Shown here piece by piece: positions 61,793-64,000 of a DNA stretch of 64,000 nucleotides. Every line of letters begins with the position of its first letter. Positions within the stretch are counted from its first letter, which is position 1. Source of the DNA: Smittia aterrima (taxonomy: Eukaryota; Arthropoda; Insecta; Diptera; Chironomidae); assembly GCA_033063855.1 (NCBI GenBank), contig CP093829.1, forward strand, positions 19,933,537 to 19,997,536, written 5' to 3'. The translations under genes and the position numbers were made by a program. The notes under the pieces were generated by a model. The model was given only the letters and a program-made list of their open reading frames with translations. It was not told the origin of the DNA and searched no databases.

Positions 61793-63016
61793 ATGGATGA
61801 ATATCGTCAAGACATCGTTGATAACATCAAACACGAGCCTGAGAGACACTTCGTTTGCATCCTGCCAGAAGATTCGGAGACTGACGAAGAACCTGAAGTG
61901 CAAGAAGTGAGAATTGTTGTGCGGAAATTTGATAAAACCTGGAAAAGATCTCCCGAATTATTCAAATCATATTTTGCTTGTGGGAAGTGCGAATACGTCA
62001 ATAGGCAGTTCGTACACTTGGAAACACATTTAAAAGTTTGTAAAACTCTTGAGAAGTGCGAAAAGTGTTGCCTGAAAAGCAAATCTGAAAAAATCATTGA
62101 ATGTGGCTTCTGCGACCATCAATTCAAATGCAAAAACTGCAAGTCTAACCATATTTCTCAAGTTCATCGCACGGACTCATGTTGGCACTGCAGTAAATGT
62201 GATTTTAAAACTTCAATCAAAGATTGTTTGAGAAAGCATTATCAAACTCATCTTAAGAAATTTTCATGCCAAACATGTGAGCAAAAATTCTCATTCAAGA
62301 AACTTTTAAGAAATCACCAACAAAATCATCGACATGGAGATTACGCAACGGAAGCAGAAATAACATTTGAATGCACAATTTGCGTTCATTCATTTGCAAC
62401 AAAAGCCGGATTAAGAACTCATGAAAGGAATTTTCACAGCAAACTTAAGCTTCACTGCGATGTTTGTGGAAAAACAAAGAAAAATAAGTATGAACTCCGA
62501 CAACACATGCAATTACATCAGAAAGTTCCTTGCCCAATTTGCCATCACTTGCTGTCCGAGTATCGTCTTCAGATTCACATTGATAAACACATGATAACTG
62601 CAAACTTTAAATGCAATTCTTGTAATAAAACTTATTACAACCAGAAATATCTAAGCACTCATAAGAGAGCAAAGCACGAGTTCGAGCAAGTCCAGTGCGA
62701 TTTGTGCCAAAAGATATTCAAGAACAAACTTTTGTTGAGAATTCATATGAACAATCATTTGATGGTTTCATGTCCAACTTGCGGCAGAACGTTGAGTAAA
62801 AACAGTTTAAATCAGCACATGAAGATTCATTCATCAAGACGGGAGTCACTGGCTTGTGCAATCATGTATTGCAAGCAAAAGTTTAAGAATATCAAAGAAT
62901 TAGAAGAACACAAGAAAATTCACATCGGACCGAAAAGTTACAAGTGCCCGAGTTGCAGTCGTCAATCGCCAACATTGCAGCAATTCAAAACTCACATGAA
63001 ATGTCATCAAGCTTAA
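61793..63016 (+). CDS. C2H2 zinc-finger protein, tandem copy 3
   Basis: Single-exon, 407 residues, start MDEYRQDIVDNIKHEPE. It is the most diverged of the three in the first half: the degenerate N-terminal finger becomes CGKCEYVNRQFVHLETH.., and the middle has HISQVHRTDSCWHCSKC. All zinc ligands of the regular fingers appear present, including the His lost in copy 2 (LLRIHMNNH). The segment HRHGDYATEAEI with flanking finger DNA is almost unchanged from the other copies, unlike its surroundings. Predicted nuclear DNA-binding protein of unknown target. AATAAA-like signals (TTAAATAAATC) follow at about 63043. Confidence 0.92.
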   Translation: MDEYRQDIVDNIKHEPERHFVCILPEDSETDEEPEVQEVRIVVRKFDKTWKRSPELFKSYFACGKCEYVNRQFVHLETHLKVCKTLEKCEKCCLKSKSEKIIECGFCDHQFKCKNCKSNHISQVHRTDSCWHCSKCDFKTSIKDCLRKHYQTHLKKFSCQTCEQKFSFKKLLRNHQQNHRHGDYATEAEITFECTICVHSFATKAGLRTHERNFHSKLKLHCDVCGKTKKNKYELRQHMQLHQKVPCPICHHLLSEYRLQIHIDKHMITANFKCNSCNKTYYNQKYLSTHKRAKHEFEQVQCDLCQKIFKNKLLLRIHMNNHLMVSCPTCGRTLSKNSLNQHMKIHSSRRESLACAIMYCKQKFKNIKELEEHKKIHIGPKSYKCPSCSRQSPTLQQFKTHMKCHQA

Positions 63017-64000
63017 TTTTGTTGAGAAATTTTGAATTAGACCTTAAATAAATCATATTTTGTTAAAGAGATATCCTTTCACTTTCCACATGTTGACGAG
63101 CCACGCAACTGAATTTAATTGAGATCAAAACTTTTTCATCTGTTGCTGTAGAACAAACGACGATGATCGCGTGATTACTCAAACGCGAATGAAGGAAACA
63201 AATTTATCACCGAAATCTTTCACTTCGATGAGCTTCAGCTTTCTCAACAACTTCATTCTCATTTCACTCCTTCTCACTCTCTCCTCGATTGCGATTAAAT
63301 TAATTCTTAATTGCTTCAAACAAACATCATTAATTTCACTTAGGAATCGAAGCGAAAGCCTAAACGGAATTTAATTCATTTTCCATTAATCACGAGTCGT
63401 CGATGACCAAATTTGGAGATTAAAATGTTTTCCAAAGCAAAATTTCCATTCTCGAGAGGCGATTAAAACCAAAATGAATTTGAATAATTCGGTGAACCGA
63501 AGTTGATCAAAGAAAGAACGTTCAACAGCAAATAAATTATCGCATTATGCCCGTCGTGTCTGCAAATTAATTAACATTTTGTCGATTCGTTTTGTGTCCA
63601 AAGCCAAAATCGGAAAATGGTCCACGAGAAAATATTTAGAAAAAAAAACAAAACTATTTGCGTTCGCCCTCTTCTCGATCGAATTTTATTCGCGATTCCA
63701 ACCTAATTAAAATGTTTTTATTCGCTTCGAGTCATTTGGAATGTTGAGCGAAAATTAAGCAATAAAAGTGTTGCGATAAATTTGGATTTTCAACACTTTA
63801 AGTGCTGACTCAAGATCGAGAGAGTTTCGTGTCTCAGTCCTTTACCGTTTGCTTTGTGCTTGTGATTTCCATAAAGATTTTTCTGAGCTGCAGACAAAGG
63901 CGAACTAAGTTTTTTTTTTGTTACTTAGCTTGAAGCAGTCTCAGTGAATTAAGCAAATGAACCATGGACTGTTTGCTACCTTTTCTGCTGCTGTAGCCGA
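63017..64000. other. End of zinc-finger array and noncoding right edge
   Basis: 63017-63270 is the 3' end of copy 3 and a truncated copy of the repeat unit's 5' flank. Beyond this the similarity stops and no gene is supported. A perfect CArG-type sequence CCAAATTTGG lies at 63407-63416, expected by chance at this frequency. Confidence 0.5.

Larger units (their letters stand above)
57320..63270 (+). repeat. Three tandem ~1.9 kb units carrying zinc-finger genes, plus a truncated fourth 5' flank
   Basis: The block CCTTTCA..CCACATGTTGACG..TTTAATTGAGATC recurs at about 57366, 59296, 61216 and 63070. A second block, TTTTTCAACGGCCAGGTTTA followed by AACTTGAAGGGATAAAAACTG, recurs at about 57651, 59580 and 61508. 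Units are therefore about 1930, 1920 and >1800 bp, each with promoter flank and one intronless gene. The fourth copy keeps only ~200 bp of the flank (63070-63270) and has no gene within the window. The similarity covers noncoding flanks, so the array arose by tandem DNA duplication. Confidence 0.85.

Noticed and set aside
63407..63416. CArG box CCAAATTTGG downstream of the zinc-finger array
   Set aside because: Several such matches are expected by chance in 64 kb of this composition; no link to an SRF target.
1..64000. CRISPR arrays, prophage, bacterial operons or recognisable autonomous transposon genes
   Set aside because: None seen; gene structure, introns and families are those of an insect nuclear genome, and no transposase or reverse transcriptase frame was found.

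Overview
This is a nuclear segment from an insect, most likely a nematoceran fly of the midge/mosquito grade. The reasons are the AT-rich noncoding DNA, many 46-100 bp GT..AG introns, peritrophin-type chitin-binding proteins, CYP6-like P450s and an insect-style SRF/Blistered gene. The species cannot be read from the sequence; a chironomid-like compact genome would fit, but that is inference. All gene models come from reading frames, splice phases and remembered family features, not from searches.

Layout. 1-3.27 kb: no supported gene. 3.27-4.14 kb: a four-transmembrane protein (+). 4.72-6.35 kb: selenium-binding protein/methanethiol oxidase (-), tail to tail with it. 10.36-11.19 kb: an unrecognised single-pass membrane protein with an acidic ectodomain (-). 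12.44-13.54 kb: an enkurin-domain (ENKD1-like) protein (-). 14.20-16.60 kb: two secreted proteins with four chitin-binding domains each, convergently arranged. 18.28-27.77 kb: a serum response factor gene (blistered orthologue, copy A, -), with its last two exons 5 kb beyond the MADS-box exon. 37.03-38.84 kb: a second SRF gene (copy B, +), head to head with copy A across 9.3 kb of noncoding DNA. That interval holds a small tandem array of tRNA-related, SINE-like units. 45.87-49.36 kb: a large XK-related membrane protein (-). 50.54-51.96 kb: F-actin capping protein alpha (+). 52.83-56.34 kb: two tandem CYP6-like P450s (+), the first carrying an internal deletion at the I-helix. 57.94-63.02 kb: three tandem 407-residue intronless C2H2 zinc-finger genes (+) in ~1.9 kb repeat units, followed by a truncated fourth flank.

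The most notable locus is the SRF pair. Insects normally carry one SRF gene. Here two copies share the same exon junction inside the MADS domain, so they arose by DNA-level duplication and inversion. Copy A can splice to distal exons that look like the classic Blistered C-terminus or read through a GTAAGA donor into a His/Ser/Pro-rich tail. Copy B keeps the equivalent read-through tail, but I find no distal exons for it. This suggests a conserved alternative isoform that became the only product of the duplicate.

The other genes look like ordinary single-copy housekeeping or lineage-expanded families. The P450 and zinc-finger clusters at the right end show recent local duplication with decay or divergence of individual copies.
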